From: Streptomyces sp. RPT161
GTDB lineage: Bacteria > Actinomycetota > Actinomycetes > Streptomycetales > Streptomycetaceae
Assembly: GCF_027533845.1 (NCBI RefSeq)
Contig: NZ_JAPZVN010000013.1
Span: 111,539 to 175,538, forward strand
Reading direction: 5' to 3'
DNA: 64,000 nucleotides
Shown here: positions 62,462 through 64,000 of the stretch, piece after piece
Layout of the letters: each line of letters starts with the position of its first letter
How positions within the stretch are numbered: position 1 is the stretch's first letter
The notes under the pieces: model-generated
What the model was told of the DNA's origin: nothing
Database searches by the model: none
What the model saw: only the letters and a program-made list of their open reading frames with translations
Translations under genes and position numbers: made by a program

Positions 62462-63358
62462 ATGGTGAGTGACAACGGGACGGGCACCCCGCTCGGCGAC
62501 TACCTGCGGGCTCGTCGTGAGCTGATCCGCCCGGAGGACGTGGGCCTGCCCGCGGCCGGGCGGCGCCGCGTCCCCGGCCTGAGGCGGGAGGAGCTGGCCC
62601 TGCTGGCCGGGATCAGCGCCGACTACTACCTGCGCCTGGAGCAGGGGCGCGATCGACGCCCCTCCGCCCAGGTCCTCGAGGCCCTGGCCAGGGCGCTCCG
62701 CCTCGACGAGGACGCCACCGCCCACCTGCACCGCCTCGCCGTGCCGGACCGCCCCCGTCGCCGTTCGCGCCCCCGGCGTCCTGAACATGTCCCGGAGGGC
62801 GTACGGCAGCTCATCATGACCTGGCCGCACACGCCCGCGTTCGTCCAAGGGCGCCTCTTGGATGTTCTGGCCGCCAACCCGCTCGCCCAGGCCCTCTCCC
62901 CGCTTTTCACGCCCGGCACGAACATGATCCGCGCTCTCTTCCTCGACCCCGACTCCGGCGCCGCCCATGGGCGCTGGGAGGCCAGCACCGAGGGCTCGGT
63001 CGCCGCCCTGCGCGCCCTCGTCGGCCCTGATGTCGACGACCCCGCGCTGGTCGAACTCGTCGGGGAACTGTCCGTGCGCAGCGAACGCTTCCGACGGCTG
63101 TGGGCCCGGCACGACGTCCGCCCCAAGCGCAGCGGCATCAGTACGATCACGAATCCGCAGGTCGGCCCCCTGGAACTGCGCCACGAGAAGCTGCCGATCC
63201 CCGACGCCGACCGCCAGATCCTGGTCATCTACCACGCCGAGCCCGGCACCCCGAGCGCCGAACGCCTCGCCCTCCTGGCTTCCCTCGCAGTCGACCCCGC
63301 CGAGCCGGGCCAGAGAACGTCCCGCGGCAGCGTCCCAACAGGGCGTGCACGGGGCTGA
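62462..63358 (+). CDS. XRE-family regulator with MmyB-like ligand domain
   Basis: A 298-residue protein. The helix-turn-helix at about 10-75 reads LGDYLRARRELIRPEDVGLP, VPGLRREELALLAGISADYY then LRLEQGRDRRPSAQVLEALA, the exact pattern of the MmyB group. The C-terminal MmyB domain (about 105-275, with FVQGRLLDVLAANPLAQALS and PLELRHEKLPIPDADRQILV) is thought to bind a fatty-acid-like ligand. In actinobacteria these regulators typically repress a divergent SDR, as here. Confidence 0.93.
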   Translation: MVSDNGTGTPLGDYLRARRELIRPEDVGLPAAGRRRVPGLRREELALLAGISADYYLRLEQGRDRRPSAQVLEALARALRLDEDATAHLHRLAVPDRPRRRSRPRRPEHVPEGVRQLIMTWPHTPAFVQGRLLDVLAANPLAQALSPLFTPGTNMIRALFLDPDSGAAHGRWEASTEGSVAALRALVGPDVDDPALVELVGELSVRSERFRRLWARHDVRPKRSGISTITNPQVGPLELRHEKLPIPDADRQILVIYHAEPGTPSAERLALLASLAVDPAEPGQRTSRGSVPTGRARG

Positions 63359-63467
63359 CTTCGGCGGCGGCGCGGTGTTCCACCCGCGGGAAGTCCTAGG
63401 CCGTGTCCGGCGGGTCGACACCGAGCTGTCGGACGCGCCCTCGGCTCGTCAGCTGATGCGCCCGGTG

Positions 63468-63815
63468 TCAGGGGCAGGAGTCGATGCGGACCGAGCCGAT
63501 GTTCGTGGGCGGGTTGAAGAACATGGGGCTTTGGCCCTGCCTGACGATGCCGCCTGTGCAGTTACTGGACCGGAAGACGGTCGTGCTCCCGTTGCCAGCC
63601 CTGTTGCCGACCGCGACGCTCTTGATGTGGGTCCTCAGGGAGGGATTGACGCACTGCCCGACGGTGACGTTCCGGGAGCTGACGGTCGTGCCGTTGTCGA
63701 TTTGCAGGGAGCAGGGGGCAAGAGGAGCGGCTGAGGCGGCCGTCGCGAGGACGACCGCGACCCCGAGTGATCCGATGACGCTGCCGGTACGGGCGAGCCA
63801 GGGCAGGGATGGCAT
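63468..63815 (-). CDS. Small secreted protein with four cysteines
   Basis: A 115-residue exported protein: signal peptide MPSLPWLARTGSVIGSLGVA, cut near ASA-AP. The mature 85 residues have cysteines in APCSLQIDNG, GQCVNPSL, NCTGG and the terminal SCP, allowing two disulphides. The pattern of beta-strands (GTTVSSRNVTVGQCVNP, STTVFRSSNCTGG, NIGSVRIDSC) suggests a compact beta fold, perhaps crystallin-like, which is a guess. The ATG follows GGAGG with six bases spacing. Confidence 0.78.
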   Translation of the reverse strand: MPSLPWLARTGSVIGSLGVAVVLATAASAAPLAPCSLQIDNGTTVSSRNVTVGQCVNPSLRTHIKSVAVGNRAGNGSTTVFRSSNCTGGIVRQGQSPMFFNPPTNIGSVRIDSCP

Positions 63816-63850
63816 GAGTGGCCTCCGGATGTGGTCGCTGCCGAGTGCGT

Positions 63851-63877
63851 GCGATCCGAGGTCAAGCCTCGGATCGC
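63851..63877 (-). promoter_or_regulatory. Hairpin upstream of the secreted-protein gene
   Basis: GCGATCCGAGG, loop TCAAG, CCTCGGATCGC: a perfect 11-bp stem 36-62 bases before the start of the secreted-protein gene. It could be the terminator of a gene beyond the window or a structured leader. Confidence 0.55.
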
Positions 63878-64000
63878 GGGATAGTTACCGCAATCACTCA
63901 CAGGAGTGGGGACCGGTCGCGAACCCCGGCGCAACAGGCCCGCCCCCACGCCCAGCGGAACGACCCACCCGCGGGACCCGCCCTGACCCATCGGAGACGC

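Noticed and set aside
61409..63421. Minus-strand frame of 670 codons
   Set aside because: The SDR starts at 62359; the longer part is antisense to the XRE regulator.

Overview
The window looks like an accessory stretch of a Streptomyces (or close relative) chromosome arm or large linear replicon. This rests on very high GC with strong third-position bias, frequent GTG/TTG starts behind purine-rich ribosome sites, mycothiol-type DinB enzymes, a conservon-like GTPase/roadblock operon, a lasso-peptide operon and a relic of a telomere terminal-protein (tpg) gene. I see no rRNA, tRNA or CRISPR array.

Layout. 1-2.0 kb: two SpoIIE/PP2C-type phosphatase genes (one cut by the window edge) around a frameshifted small membrane protein. 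2.8-6.7 kb: a Baeyer-Villiger-type flavin monooxygenase, an SDR fragment fused to the 3' end of an AraC-type regulator, and an alpha/beta hydrolase divergent from that regulator. 7-14.3 kb: LysR and Lrp/AsnC gene relics between a small secreted protein, a winged-helix methyltransferase, DUF6010, pirin plus TPR, flavodoxin, a WYL regulator and a DinB protein. 14.7-17.7 kb: a compact lasso peptide operon (precursor A, cyclase C, RRE protein B1, protease B2) with hairpins in the leader and after the precursor gene and no transporter. 18.7-24 kb: a secreted GH27 alpha-galactosidase, a MarR regulator divergent from an MBL-fold hydrolase over a clean palindrome, and an MFS exporter. 25.2-26.4 kb: a short second-type Rho factor behind a C-rich, G-poor leader. 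27-33.4 kb: a Rox-like flavin monooxygenase, a cyclase-family hydrolase, a maleylpyruvate-isomerase-family protein, an SDR, a methyltransferase and the tpg relic. 33.5-38.6 kb: an aromatic meta-cleavage operon (FAH-family hydrolase, extradiol dioxygenase, flavoprotein hydroxylase) followed by a PucR-type regulator. 38.7-41.6 kb: small genes, a frameshifted DoxX gene and a transposase scrap. 41.8-45.1 kb: RHH protein, DUF4097 protein and a DrrAB-like ABC transporter. 45.4-51.1 kb: a secreted beta-helix protein, transposase scraps, a decayed dnaB copy, a CYTH protein and several very small genes. 51.4-58.2 kb: a secreted HNH-type protein, an SPFH/NfeD-like pair, a frameshifted LuxR-type response regulator and a five-gene GTPase/roadblock/PATAN-like operon with no kinase. 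58.6-64 kb: CYTH-CHAD protein, ferritin-like protein, SDR with divergent XRE regulator, and a small secreted protein.

Functionally three themes stand out: specialised metabolism (lasso peptide, several flavin oxygenases, methyltransferases, exporters), aromatic or antibiotic degradation (meta-cleavage operon, Rox-like oxygenase), and signalling (SpoIIE phosphatases, conservon-like module). The many gene fragments, regulators cut down to one domain, transposase scraps, dnaB relic and tpg relic mark a region that has repeatedly gained and lost DNA. Several genes are broken by single-base indels; some of these may be sequencing errors and not real mutations.
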